From JAKPAM01 sp047601745 (GTDB lineage Bacteria; Pseudomonadota; Gammaproteobacteria; Burkholderiales; Burkholderiaceae_E), in contig JASGIS010000001.1 of the NCBI GenBank assembly GCA_047601745.1, forward strand, positions 5,456,001 through 5,520,000: 64,000 nucleotides of DNA, in the 5' to 3' direction. Position numbers and translations under genes: made by a program. Each line of letters starts with the position of its first letter. Position 1 is the first letter of the stretch. The notes under the pieces are model-generated. The model searched no databases, was not told the origin of the DNA, and worked only from the letters and a program-made list of their open reading frames with translations. This document shows, one piece after another, positions 15,726 to 24,742 of the stretch.

Positions 15726-18104
15726 CTACGGCCGCTTCGGCAGCGCGAAAGCCATCACGTAGTCGCCGACGTCCTTCGAACGCGCCGCGCCGCCGACCGA
15801 GACCAGCACGTACTGCCGCTGATCGACCGGCGAGATGTAGCTCATCGGCGTGGCGCTGGCACCGACCGGCAGCGCGAACTTCCACAACTCCTCGCCGGTC
15901 TCGGCATCGTAGGCGCGCAGGTAGTAGTCCTGCGTGCCGGCGAAGAACACCAGGCCGCCGGCGGTCGTCGAAGTGCCGGCATAGGTGGGCATGCCCAAGG
16001 TAAACGGCAGCCGCAGCTTGATGCCCATCGGCCCCAGCTCCTCGGCGGTGCCGGCCGGAACCTGCCAGGCGATCTTGCGGCTGTCGAGATCGACGGCCGT
16101 CACCGTGCCCAGCGGCGGCTGGATGCAGGGCACGCCGAGCGCGGACATCCAGCCGCCGGTCAGCACGCCGTAGGGCGTGCCTTCCATCGGCGCCAGGCCA
16201 TGGCCGTCGGGAGTCGGCTTGCGTACCTTGGCGATGGTTTCGTACTCGTCGCGCTTGATCAGCCGGCGGGTGTTCGGCAGCCGGATGTCGTTGACGAACA
16301 GCCGGCGGTTCTCGGGATCGTACGAGGCGCTGCCCCAGTTCAGGCCGCCCAGCGCGCCGGGCATCGACAGGCTCCAGTCCAGGCCGGGCTGCGTGAAGTC
16401 GCCGTCGTAGCGCAACTGCTTGAAGCTGATGCGGCACAGCAACTGGTCGAACATCGTCATGCCCCAGGACGAGGCCTCGGTCAACCGATGCTGGACGCCG
16501 ATGTGCGGCATGCCGGTGGAGTACGGCTGGGTCGGCGAAACGGTGTTCTCGGGTATCCCGCCGCTGGTCGGCACCGGGCGCTCCTCGACCTTGACGATCG
16601 GTTCGCCGCTGCGACGGTCCAGCGCGAAGATCTGGCCGCGCTTGGTGAAGGCCAGCACCGCGGGCACCACCTGGCCCTGGTCGTTCTTCATGTCGAGCAG
16701 CGCCGGCTGCGCGGGGATGTCGTAGTCCCACAGGTCGTCATGCGAAGTCTGGAACGCCCATTTCGGCTTGCCGGTGGCGGCGTCGATGGCGACCAGCGCA
16801 GCGTTGTACTTCAGCGAATGCTTGGGACGGTCGGCGTTGTAGTAGTCGGTGCCGGCGTTGCCCATCGGCGCATAGATCAAGCCCAGATCGGGATCGTAAG
16901 CCGCGTGGCTCCACATGTTCGGCGTTCCCGGCGTGTAGGTGGCGCCGTTGACCGGGTCCTTGCCGACCTCCGGATCACCCGGATCCCAGGCCCAGACCAG
17001 CGCGCCGCTGTGCACGTCGAAGGCGCGCACCGCACCGGCCGGCTCGCCGATCTTCTGGTTGTCCGAGATCCAGCCGCCGACCACGATGCGGTCACCGGCC
17101 ACCAGCGGCGCCGAGGTCTGGTAGTAGTAGCCGGGCCCGATCGGACCCATGCTGTCGTCGCGCAGGTTCACGACGCCCTGGGTGCCGAAGTCCGCGCACG
17201 GCGTACCGGTCTTCGCGTCCAGCGCGAACAGGCGGCCGTCGACGGTGTTGCCGATGATGCGGGCGCTGCAGGCCCGCTCGCCCGGCGCGGCATTGTCGTT
17301 GTTCTGCGCTTCGTCCTTGTTCTGCGCTTCGTCCTTGTTCTGCTTGTCTTCCTTATCCTTGTAGTAACCCAGGCCACGGCAGCGTGCCCACGCGTAGGTC
17401 GAGGCCTTGGCTTCGAACAGCCATTCGCGCTCGCCGGTCGTGGCGTTGATCGCGTGGACCGCGTTCTCGGGCGTGCACGCGTACAGCGTGTTGCCGATCT
17501 GCAGCGGCGTGTTCTGGTCCATCGCGTTGGCGTTGCCGGTCAGGTCGCGCCCGGTCCGGTAAGTCCAGACGAGCTGCAGGTCCTTCACGTTACCGCGGTC
17601 GATCTGCGTGAACGGCGAGTAGCGCACGCCGAAGGTGTCCCGGCTGTAGGCGGTCCAGTCGAGCGGCGTGTCGTCGGGCTTGGCGGCCTTGTAGTCGGCG
17701 CTCTTCTGGTACGACACCTCGGGCACCATCAGGAACGCGCGCACGAAGAAGGCCGCGAACGCGGCCAGGCCGATGAGGCCCCAGGTCCGCATCGGTTTGC
17801 CGGCCGGGCACAGCAAGGCCCCGATGAAGAACAGGCCCAGCGGCACGAGCAGGCGCGGGAACAATCCCCAATAAGCGGTGCCGACCTCGTACAAAGACCA
17901 GACGATCGTGGCCAGCAGTGCGAACCCGAGCAGGTGGACGGCACGGGCGCTGCCCTTCCACATCGTGACCGCCGACGCCGCATAGACCAGGCCGATCAGC
18001 ACGTAATAAGGCGAGCCGCCGATGAACGCGAGCCGGGCGCCCATCACCACCAGGAAGAGCGCGATGACGACCAGTAATCCGGCATAGATCTTCCTGGCGA
18101 GCAT
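15726..18104 (-). CDS. gcd: Membrane-bound PQQ-dependent dehydrogenase (glucose/quinate/shikimate family)
   Basis: A 792-aa inner-membrane quinoprotein. Five hydrophobic helices fill residues 1-130 and the rest is a periplasmic eight-bladed propeller that binds PQQ and passes electrons to ubiquinone. Propeller landmarks include YSPFTQIDRGNVKDLQLVWT, NTPLQIGNTLYACTPENAVH and YDPENRRLFVNDIRLPN. Glucose, quinate and shikimate enzymes share this layout; which substrate applies is not decidable here, so the symbol is tentative. Odd point: an acidic Asn-Lys-Asp-Glu-Ala-Gln repeat (17278-17360, two 18-bp copies) interrupts the propeller after GLGYYKDKED, probably a surface loop. No PQQ biosynthesis genes are in the window. 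Confidence 0.93.
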   Translation of the reverse strand: MLARKIYAGLLVVIALFLVVMGARLAFIGGSPYYVLIGLVYAASAVTMWKGSARAVHLLGFALLATIVWSLYEVGTAYWGLFPRLLVPLGLFFIGALLCPAGKPMRTWGLIGLAAFAAFFVRAFLMVPEVSYQKSADYKAAKPDDTPLDWTAYSRDTFGVRYSPFTQIDRGNVKDLQLVWTYRTGRDLTGNANAMDQNTPLQIGNTLYACTPENAVHAINATTGEREWLFEAKASTYAWARCRGLGYYKDKEDKQNKDEAQNKDEAQNNDNAAPGERACSARIIGNTVDGRLFALDAKTGTPCADFGTQGVVNLRDDSMGPIGPGYYYQTSAPLVAGDRIVVGGWISDNQKIGEPAGAVRAFDVHSGALVWAWDPGDPEVGKDPVNGATYTPGTPNMWSHAAYDPDLGLIYAPMGNAGTDYYNADRPKHSLKYNAALVAIDAATGKPKWAFQTSHDDLWDYDIPAQPALLDMKNDQGQVVPAVLAFTKRGQIFALDRRSGEPIVKVEERPVPTSGGIPENTVSPTQPYSTGMPHIGVQHRLTEASSWGMTMFDQLLCRISFKQLRYDGDFTQPGLDWSLSMPGALGGLNWGSASYDPENRRLFVNDIRLPNTRRLIKRDEYETIAKVRKPTPDGHGLAPMEGTPYGVLTGGWMSALGVPCIQPPLGTVTAVDLDSRKIAWQVPAGTAEELGPMGIKLRLPFTLGMPTYAGTSTTAGGLVFFAGTQDYYLRAYDAETGEELWKFALPVGASATPMSYISPVDQRQYVLVSVGGAARSKDVGDYVMAFALPKRP

Positions 18105-18324
18105 GGAGGGTCCTTTCTTCGAAAAACAGCATTGAGATCAGGGATCAGAGAATCGCCCCGCAGATCCGGGGGTTACCCGGATCCTCTCGAAGCGCCGACA
18201 GATTCTGCCAACGGCGGCTGCGGATTCCCCAGAACCCCTACGCCGCCGGCCGGAATTCCAAGCAACGCTCGCGCCAGGTGCGATCGCTCATTCGCCGGCC
18301 GCCCGGCCGCGGACCGGACGTCGA

Positions 18325-19272
18325 TCAGGCCGCGTGACGCCCCGATGTCGCGGTACCCGCGCAGATGCCGCAACTGCGGATCACCGACCGCAACCAGCAG
18401 TTGCCGGCGTCGTGATCATTGTCGGCGTGCCAGTACAGATAGCCATCCAGCGAGGAGATCGAGACCGGCATCGGCAGGATCTGGTTGTCGAACTGCCGGT
18501 TGGCGACGCGCGCATAGCTTTCGGGCATCGTCAGGATCAGGTCCGTCAGCGATACCGCGTGGCAGGCCACGAAGAAATGCTGGCAGCGCAGCGTCACCCG
18601 GCGGGCCAGGCCCAGGCGCCGCAGTTCGACATCCTCGAAGCCCGGCCCCTGGCGGCGCGACGTCACCAGGACGTGGCATTGCGCCAGATAGGTGTCCAGG
18701 TCGATGCGGCCGCGGATCGCCGGATGGCCGCGTCGGGCGACGACCACCATGCGGTCGTTGCTGATGCGCATGAACTTGATCGAGTCCGACATCGGCAGCA
18801 GGACGTCGATGGCCAGATCCATCGTGCCGTTGGCCAGCCCGGTTTCCAGGGCCCGCCGGCGGTACGGCACGCTCGACAACCGGACCCGGGGCGCCTCCAG
18901 CGCCACCCGGCGCATCAGCTCGGGCATCAGCGTCGAATCCATCAGATCGCGCAGGCCGAGGACGAAGTGCTTGCTGGACGAGCCGGAATCGAAATCGCGT
19001 GCGTCGCCGAGCAGGCCACCCAGCGTCCGCAACGATTCGCGCAGCGGGCCGATCATGCGCAGCGTCAGCGCCGTCGGCACCATCTTGTGGCCCTGGCGCT
19101 CGAACAGCGGATCGTTGAACAGATCCCGCAAGCGGCGCAGCGCATGGCTGATCGTCGGTTGCGTCAGGTGCAGCTTGTCGGCGGCCGGGGTGATCCCGCC
19201 TTCGGTGTAGATGGCGTCGAGCACGACGAGCAGATTCAGATCGACCCTCGACAGCGGCAGCATGGTCTCCAT
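18325..19272 (-). CDS. LysR-family transcriptional regulator
   Basis: A 315-aa LysR regulator. The HTH is at residues 8-60 (DLNLLVVLDAIYTEGGITPA, ADKLHLTQPTISHALRRLRD, NDPLFERQG), followed by the periplasmic-binding-type effector domain (LNFRIGLRD-like KHFVLGLRDLMDSTLMPEL). It belongs to the NodD/LinR-like branch by its 'VDLNLL' start. It lies upstream of the PQQ dehydrogenase on the same strand and diverges from the acyl-CoA ligase operon; the T-N11-A dyad at 19383-19401 makes the divergent operon the likelier target. Confidence 0.92.
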   Translation of the reverse strand: METMLPLSRVDLNLLVVLDAIYTEGGITPAADKLHLTQPTISHALRRLRDLFNDPLFERQGHKMVPTALTLRMIGPLRESLRTLGGLLGDARDFDSGSSSKHFVLGLRDLMDSTLMPELMRRVALEAPRVRLSSVPYRRRALETGLANGTMDLAIDVLLPMSDSIKFMRISNDRMVVVARRGHPAIRGRIDLDTYLAQCHVLVTSRRQGPGFEDVELRRLGLARRVTLRCQHFFVACHAVSLTDLILTMPESYARVANRQFDNQILPMPVSISSLDGYLYWHADNDHDAGNCWLRSVIRSCGICAGTATSGRHAA

Positions 19273-19382
19273 CCCGGGCGGCAGGCGGCACGTCGTGCGA
19301 TTCTAGGGCCTGTTCCCGCAGCGACCGAACCCACGCCGAGGGGGCGCCCCATTCGAGGCCGCATCGACGACGGCCATGTTCG

Positions 19383-19401
19383 GCATGCAGATTGTGCATG
19401 C
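19383..19401. promoter_or_regulatory. LysR-type operator upstream of the acyl-CoA ligase operon
   Basis: GCATGCA-GATTG-TGCATGC is a perfect 7-bp inverted repeat with a 5-bp centre. It contains T(19386)-N11-A(19398), the LysR-box hallmark. It sits 111 bp upstream of the LysR start and 109 bp before the acyl-CoA ligase ATG. A second smaller dyad, CGGCAA...TTGCCG, follows near 19430-19449. Confidence 0.6.
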
Positions 19402-19509
19402 GGCAACGATCCGCCCCGCGCCGCGATTCGGCAACATGCGAATTGCCGGCAAGCCATTGCCGCGCCGCTTTGATGGATCGGGAAGAACACCGGCCGCGAG
19501 GAGACAACG

Positions 19510-21060
19510 ATGGAGACGACGAGCCTGCTGCTGCGCCACGTGCGGATGGGAGACGGCCACCGGCCGGCGATCTCGTTCGAGGACGAGTCGACCTGGACCT
19601 ACGACGATCTGGCCGCGCGCGTGAACCGGACCGCCCATGCACTGATCGGACTGGGGATCGCCCGGGGCGACCGCGTCGGCATCCTGTTGAAGAACAGCCT
19701 CGACTACTGGTCCGCGTATCTGGCGATCATCCGCCTGGGAGCGATCGCCGTCCGCCTGAACTGGCGGCTCGCGCCGCCCGAGCTGTCGTATGCGCTGGAC
19801 GATTCCGGCACCAAGGCGCTGCTGGTGCACGACGAACTGCTGGCCGGCTACCGGCAGGTGGTCGGCGCCTCGGCGGTGGCGCACGTCGTCGTGGTCGATC
19901 CGCCGCCCGGCGGCGCGCTGGCCGACGGGCATCACGAACTCGAGCGGCTGCTCGCGCCGGCGCCCGCCACCGAGCCCGACGTGCCGGCGCCCGGCGTCGA
20001 CGACCCGTGCATGATCATGTACACGTCGGGCACCACCGGTTACCCGAAGGGCGCGATGTGGACGCATGGCAATACGCTGTGGTTCAGCGCGATGCAAAGC
20101 TCGTACTGGCGCTTCGACAGCGACACCGTCCACTTCTCGACCGGACCGATGTTCCACGTCGGCGGTTTCGAGGACTGGTGCCTGCCGACGCTGATGGGCG
20201 GCGGCCACCTGGTCGTGCTGCGTTCGGGCGCGTTCGACATCGCCCGCGTCAGCCGGATCGCGCGGCACCATGGCGCGACCACGCTGGGCCTGCTGCCGGC
20301 GATGATCTACGAGCTGCTGAACTGGAAGGACGTGCGCGACGATTCGCTCGGCAAGGTCGAGCGCATCTACACCGGCGGTTCGCCGATCCTGCTGTCGGCC
20401 GTCCAGAGCCTGCGCCGGCTGTTCCCGGGCATCGAGCTTCAGCAGGTCTACGGCCTGACCGAGGGCGGCGCGATCGCGACCGTGATGGATCCCGCTCATC
20501 TCGATCGGCACCCGACCAGCGTCGGACGGCCGCTGCCGTTCACCGAGATCCGCATCGCGCGGCTCGTCGACGAGCGGCTCGACGCCGCGCCGGACGAGGA
20601 CGGCCACCTGTGGGTGCGCAGTCCGGCCGTCTGCGGCAACTACTACGGCAAGGCCGAGGCCACCAAGGAAACCTTCGTCGACGGCTGGTGCCGCACCGGC
20701 GACCTCGCGCGCCTGACGCCGGACCGCCATCTGTACATCACCGGCCGCGTCAAGGACATGATCATCAGCGGCAGCGAGAACATCTACCCGGTCGAGATCG
20801 AGAACGTGCTGAGTTCGCATCCGGCAGTGGGCGACGTGGCCGTCATCGGCGTGCCCGATCCCAAGTGGGGAGAGACGCCGTGCGCGGTGATCGTCCTGCG
20901 CGACTCGATTGCCGAACCGCCGAAGGAAGAGCTGATCGCCCACGTGACCCGCCACCTGGCCGGCTACAAGAAGCCGCGGCGCATCGAGTTTGTCGCCGAA
21001 CTCCCGCGCAATGCGTCCGGAAAGATCCTCAAACGGCTGCTGCGAGAGCAATTCAACTGA
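19510..21060 (+). CDS. Fatty-acyl-CoA synthetase / AMP-dependent CoA ligase
   Basis: A 516-aa ANL-superfamily enzyme that activates a carboxylic acid as the acyl-adenylate and then the CoA thioester. The P-loop is MYTSGTTGYPKGAMWTH (about 165-181). Other core motifs are QVYGLTEGGAIAT, GWCRTGDLARL, KDMIISGSENIYPVEIE, and the catalytic Lys in SGKILKRLLREQ near the end. GAGGAGACAACG precedes the ATG at 19510. It is the first gene of a pair with the SMP-30 protein 9 bp downstream, divergent from the LysR gene. Chain length or ring specificity is not evident. Confidence 0.95.
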   Translation: METTSLLLRHVRMGDGHRPAISFEDESTWTYDDLAARVNRTAHALIGLGIARGDRVGILLKNSLDYWSAYLAIIRLGAIAVRLNWRLAPPELSYALDDSGTKALLVHDELLAGYRQVVGASAVAHVVVVDPPPGGALADGHHELERLLAPAPATEPDVPAPGVDDPCMIMYTSGTTGYPKGAMWTHGNTLWFSAMQSSYWRFDSDTVHFSTGPMFHVGGFEDWCLPTLMGGGHLVVLRSGAFDIARVSRIARHHGATTLGLLPAMIYELLNWKDVRDDSLGKVERIYTGGSPILLSAVQSLRRLFPGIELQQVYGLTEGGAIATVMDPAHLDRHPTSVGRPLPFTEIRIARLVDERLDAAPDEDGHLWVRSPAVCGNYYGKAEATKETFVDGWCRTGDLARLTPDRHLYITGRVKDMIISGSENIYPVEIENVLSSHPAVGDVAVIGVPDPKWGETPCAVIVLRDSIAEPPKEELIAHVTRHLAGYKKPRRIEFVAELPRNASGKILKRLLREQFN

Positions 21061-21069
21061 GAGACTCCG

Positions 21070-21975
21070 ATGAGCAAATTTGCGGAAGTAGCGAACGGTT
21101 TCGCGTTCACCGAAGGGCCCTGCGTCGATCGCCGGGGCCGCTTGCACGTCGTCGAACTGGCGAATCGCTGCGTGTCCCGGATCGAGAACGGCAAGCGGGT
21201 CGAGTTCGTGCAGTTGGGAGGTTCACCCAACGGCGCGGCGTTCGGCCCCGACGGCGATCTCTATGTCGCCAACGGCGGCGGCAACTGGGGGCCGAACGCC
21301 TCGACCGGCGGCCGCGCGGGTTGGGGCGGCGCCGGCAGCTACATCCAGCGGGTGCGCGCCGACGGCTGGAGCCGCGTGGTGCTGGCCGCCATCGACGGCC
21401 AGCCGCTGCATTCGCCGAACGACCTGTGTTTCGACGCCGAAGGCGGCCTGTATTTCACCGACCCGGTCTGGCCGCCGCGCAAGCCCGACGGCCTTGCCGA
21501 TGCGAGCCGGGTCTCGGCCGGCGACATCTGCTTCCTGGGTGCCGACGGCTCGGCGAGGCGCTGTCACACGGGACTGCTGTTTCCGAACGGCATCGCCGTC
21601 TCGCCGCAGGGCGACGCCGTGCTCGTCGACGAGACCGGCACCGGGATCGTGCACCGCTTTCCGATCCTGTCGCCTGGCGTGCTGGGCAAGCCCGAGGTCT
21701 ACGTCGAGCTCGGACCGGCCAGCGGCCCCGACGGCATGTGCTTCGATTCCACCGGCCGCCTGCTCGTCGCCGGCCACGGCAGCCACCAGGTGTTCGTCGT
21801 CGCGCCGGGCGGCGGCAAGGTCGAGGGCAGCCTGCGGTTCGACGACGCCGAGGTCACCAACGTCTGCTTCGGCGGCGACGATCTGAAGACGCTGTTCGTG
21901 ACGCTCGCCGCCACCGGCCGCGTGGTGTCGGTCGACTGGGACGTGCCGGGCCTGGCCCCGCATGCGGGGTTTTGA
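21070..21975 (+). CDS. SMP-30/gluconolactonase-family lactone hydrolase
   Basis: A 301-aa six-bladed beta-propeller hydrolase of the SMP-30/LRE family, which opens sugar or other lactones with a divalent metal. Family features include GFAFTEGPCVDRRGRLHVVE (metal Glu), the NDLCFDAEGGLYFTDP strand with metal-binding Asn/Asp, FPNGIAVSPQGDAVLVDETG, and GPDGMCFDSTGRLLVAGHGS. It follows the acyl-CoA ligase by 9 bp. In a pathway sense it could hydrolyse a lactone made by a Baeyer-Villiger enzyme before CoA activation; that link is inference. Confidence 0.92.
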   Translation: MSKFAEVANGFAFTEGPCVDRRGRLHVVELANRCVSRIENGKRVEFVQLGGSPNGAAFGPDGDLYVANGGGNWGPNASTGGRAGWGGAGSYIQRVRADGWSRVVLAAIDGQPLHSPNDLCFDAEGGLYFTDPVWPPRKPDGLADASRVSAGDICFLGADGSARRCHTGLLFPNGIAVSPQGDAVLVDETGTGIVHRFPILSPGVLGKPEVYVELGPASGPDGMCFDSTGRLLVAGHGSHQVFVVAPGGGKVEGSLRFDDAEVTNVCFGGDDLKTLFVTLAATGRVVSVDWDVPGLAPHAGF

Positions 21976-22039
21976 TCACGGAAGGATGACGGCTCGCCTC
22001 GCGACGACCAGCGATGAGTTTGAACCGCTGCGTCCAACG

Positions 22040-22052
22040 GATGATTATCATC
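22040..22052. promoter_or_regulatory. Short dyad before the SDR gene
   Basis: GATGAT-T-ATCATC is a perfect 6-bp inverted repeat around one base, 56 bp before the SDR ATG. It partly resembles the core of a Fur box but no iron link of the gene is evident; treated only as a possible operator. Confidence 0.3.
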
Positions 22053-22108
22053 GCCGCTGGATGCCTGCATGCGGTCCGAACAACTCATCCATCAGGAGAT
22101 AAAGCACG

Positions 22109-22942
22109 ATGCCAGCCGCCGCCAAGAAATCAACCTCCCGCCGCACCGGCAAGAATCCGGGTCGCGCGCTCATCACCGGCGCCTCGGCGGGCATCGGCGC
22201 CGAGCTGGCGCGCGAATTCGCCCGCCACGGCCATCCGCTGACGCTGGTGGCGCGCCGGCGCGAGGCGCTGGCCGAACTGGCGGCCGAGCTCACGCGCGAT
22301 CACGGCGTCGACGTCAAGATCGTCGCGCAGGACCTGGGCAAGCCCGACGGTCCCGCGGCCGCGGTGAAGGCCGCCGAAGCCGGCGGCGAGGTCATCGACA
22401 TCCTCGTCAACAACGCCGGCATCGCCGATACCGGCCCCTTCGCCGAGGCCGCCACCGACCGGCTGCTGAGCCTGATCGACCTGAACGTGCGCGCCACGAC
22501 CGAGATGTGCAGCCGCCTGCTGCCGGGCATGGTCGCGCGCGGCAGCGGATACGTGCTCAACGTCTCGTCGCTGTCGGCCTTCCAGCCCGTGCCGACGCTG
22601 GCCACCTATGCGGCCAGCAAGGCGTTCCTGATGTCGCTGACCGAGGCGCTCTCGGAAGAGCTGCGCGGTACCGGCGTCAGCGTCACCGCGCTGTGTCCCG
22701 GCTTCACGCAGACGGACATGATCGGCGAGATCCAGGCCGGGTCGTCGACCGTGCGCGGGATCCCCAAGGCCTTCCTATCCAAGCCCGCCGACGTCGCCGC
22801 CGACGGCTACCGAGCGCTGATGGCCAAACAGACGGTGGTGGTCCCGGGCTTGTCGAACCAGCTCACCGCTGCCTGGGCGCAGGTCACGCCGCGCTGGGTC
22901 ACGCGCTATGTGGCGGGCTTCGCCACGCGCAACAAGACCTGA
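22109..22942 (+). CDS. Short-chain dehydrogenase/reductase
   Basis: A 277-aa classical SDR. The cofactor motif is ALITGASAGIGAELAREFA (residues 20-38), then VNNAGIAD, and the catalytic Ser...YxxxK is NVSSLSAF...LATYAASKAFL. CPGFTQTDM follows as usual. The basic residues after the glycine motif (ARRREAL) suggest NADPH. A GGAG site at about 22097 supports the start. It ends 6 bp from the stop of the convergent PHA synthase gene. Substrate unknown. Confidence 0.93.
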   Translation: MPAAAKKSTSRRTGKNPGRALITGASAGIGAELAREFARHGHPLTLVARRREALAELAAELTRDHGVDVKIVAQDLGKPDGPAAAVKAAEAGGEVIDILVNNAGIADTGPFAEAATDRLLSLIDLNVRATTEMCSRLLPGMVARGSGYVLNVSSLSAFQPVPTLATYAASKAFLMSLTEALSEELRGTGVSVTALCPGFTQTDMIGEIQAGSSTVRGIPKAFLSKPADVAADGYRALMAKQTVVVPGLSNQLTAAWAQVTPRWVTRYVAGFATRNKT

Positions 22943-22948
22943 AATGCT

Positions 22949-24742
22949 TCACTTCTCCAGCACGTAGCTGCCCGGCGCATCGGGCAGGGTTTCGGCGCGC
23001 GTTCCGGGCAGGCCCATCGGCGGCGGCGGCGCGAGCGCGCCGGAACGGGCCTGCAGCCAGTCCTTCCAGGCCGGCCACCACGAGCCCTCGAACTTCGGCG
23101 CCGTTTCCAGCCATTCGTCCGGGCCGAGGCTCGAACCGTCGGCCGGACGCACCAGCAACTGATAGTTTCGCCGCGAACGCCCGGGTTCGCTGACGATACC
23201 GGCGTTGTGGCCGCCGCTGGTCAGCACGAAAGTCAGCTCGCTGTCGATCTGCGAATGCAGCTTGAACGCCGAGCGCCAGGGCGCGACGTGATCGCGCACG
23301 GTACCGACCGCGAACACCGGCAGCCGCACGTCGTGCATCGCTATCGGCCTGCCGTCGACCGGATAGCGCCCTTCTGCCAGATCGTTGTGCAGGAACAGGC
23401 GGCGCAGGTATTCGGAATGCATCCGCGCCGGCATCCGCGTCGCATCGGCGTTCCAGGCCATCAGATCGTTCAGCGAAGCGCGCTCGCCCATCAGGTATTC
23501 GTTGGCGATCCGCGACCACAGCAGATCGTACGAACGCATGAGCTGGAAAGCGCCGGCCATCTGCGCGGCCGTCAGGTAGCCGGTCTCGGCCATCCGCGCA
23601 TCGAGCAGGTTGACCTGGCTGTCGTCGATGAACAGCGCCAGCTCGCCCGGCTCGGTGAAATCGGTCTGCGCCGCGAACAGCGTAACGGTGGCGAGCCGAT
23701 GATCACCGTCACGCGCCATCGCCGCCGCACCGATCGACAGCAGCGTCCCCCCGAGGCAGTAGCCGGTGGCATGGATCCGCTGCCCGGGCACGATCGCCTC
23801 GACGGTATCGAGCGCCGCGCGCAGGCCGAGATCGATGTAGTCGTCCATGCCCAGGTCGCGGTCGTCGCTACCCGGGTTCTTCCACGAAATGCAGAACACC
23901 GTATGGCCCTGCGACACCAGGTACCGGACCAGCGAGTCGTGCGGCGACAGGTCGAGGATGTAGTACTTCATGATCCACGCCGGCACGATCAGGATCGGTT
24001 CCGGATGGACCTTCTCGGTGGTCGGCGAGTACTGGATCAGCTCGATCAGGCGGTTCTTCAGCACGACCTTGCCGGGGGTGATCGCGACGTCGCGGCCGAC
24101 GACGAAATCCTCGGTACCGGCCGGCGGCGCGCCGCTGGTCAGCCGTTCGAGGTCGTCGAGCGCGTTCATCGCGCCGCGCAGCAGGTTCGCGCCGCCCTGC
24201 TCGAACGTGCGCCGGAGCACGACCGGGTTCGTGAGCAGGTAATTGCCCGGCGAGGCGACGTCGAGCCACTGGCGCGCCGCGAACGACACCATATCCTCGT
24301 GATGCTTCGACACGCCGCGCACACCGCGCGTGGCGGCGTCCCACCATTGCTGCGTCAGCAGGAAAGCCTGGTGCGTGAGATCGAACGGCCAGTGTTGCCA
24401 GTCTTCGTCGGCGAAGCGCCGGTCATCGGTCGGCTTGGCGACGCTGTCGCGTGCTTTCGGGTCGGACGCCGCCGCGAAGGCCCGGTCGCGGGCGTAGCGG
24501 CTCAACCGCTGCGCGTTATCGAAGCCCCGCCGCAGCAGGTCGAACTGCTTGCCGGGCGAGATCGCCAGGTGGCTGGCCCAGTCGATCAGCGCCAGCAGGC
24601 CGGCGATCGGCGATAGCGACGAGGTGAGCCGGCCGATCGCCGCGTGCGTCTGCTGATCGAGACGTTCGCTGCCGCTCACCGCGGCGGAAGGATTCGGAGC
24701 GTCGGAGCTGGTGGAGGGAGGCAGCTTCGTGCGCTGGAGCAT
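22949..24742 (-). CDS. phaC: Class I poly(3-hydroxyalkanoate) synthase
   Basis: A 597-aa polymerase that joins (R)-3-hydroxyacyl-CoA into storage polyester on granules. The N-terminal PhaC domain (PFDLTHQAFLLTQQWWDAAT) is followed by the alpha/beta-hydrolase core. The lipase-like box GYCLGGT carries the catalytic Cys (about residue 333), with the Asp in GTVRDHVAPW and the His in GGHNAGIV. Length fits class I (about 590 aa). There is no phaA/phaB/phaP next to it, so it is a stand-alone synthase, perhaps a second copy; the neighbouring acyl-CoA ligase and SDR may feed it. Confidence 0.95.
   Translation of the reverse strand: MLQRTKLPPSTSSDAPNPSAAVSGSERLDQQTHAAIGRLTSSLSPIAGLLALIDWASHLAISPGKQFDLLRRGFDNAQRLSRYARDRAFAAASDPKARDSVAKPTDDRRFADEDWQHWPFDLTHQAFLLTQQWWDAATRGVRGVSKHHEDMVSFAARQWLDVASPGNYLLTNPVVLRRTFEQGGANLLRGAMNALDDLERLTSGAPPAGTEDFVVGRDVAITPGKVVLKNRLIELIQYSPTTEKVHPEPILIVPAWIMKYYILDLSPHDSLVRYLVSQGHTVFCISWKNPGSDDRDLGMDDYIDLGLRAALDTVEAIVPGQRIHATGYCLGGTLLSIGAAAMARDGDHRLATVTLFAAQTDFTEPGELALFIDDSQVNLLDARMAETGYLTAAQMAGAFQLMRSYDLLWSRIANEYLMGERASLNDLMAWNADATRMPARMHSEYLRRLFLHNDLAEGRYPVDGRPIAMHDVRLPVFAVGTVRDHVAPWRSAFKLHSQIDSELTFVLTSGGHNAGIVSEPGRSRRNYQLLVRPADGSSLGPDEWLETAPKFEGSWWPAWKDWLQARSGALAPPPPMGLPGTRAETLPDAPGSYVLEK

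Noticed and set aside
22040..22052. Fur box before the SDR gene
   Set aside because: Only the central GATNATC-like part matches and the gene has no iron link; kept only as a low-confidence dyad.
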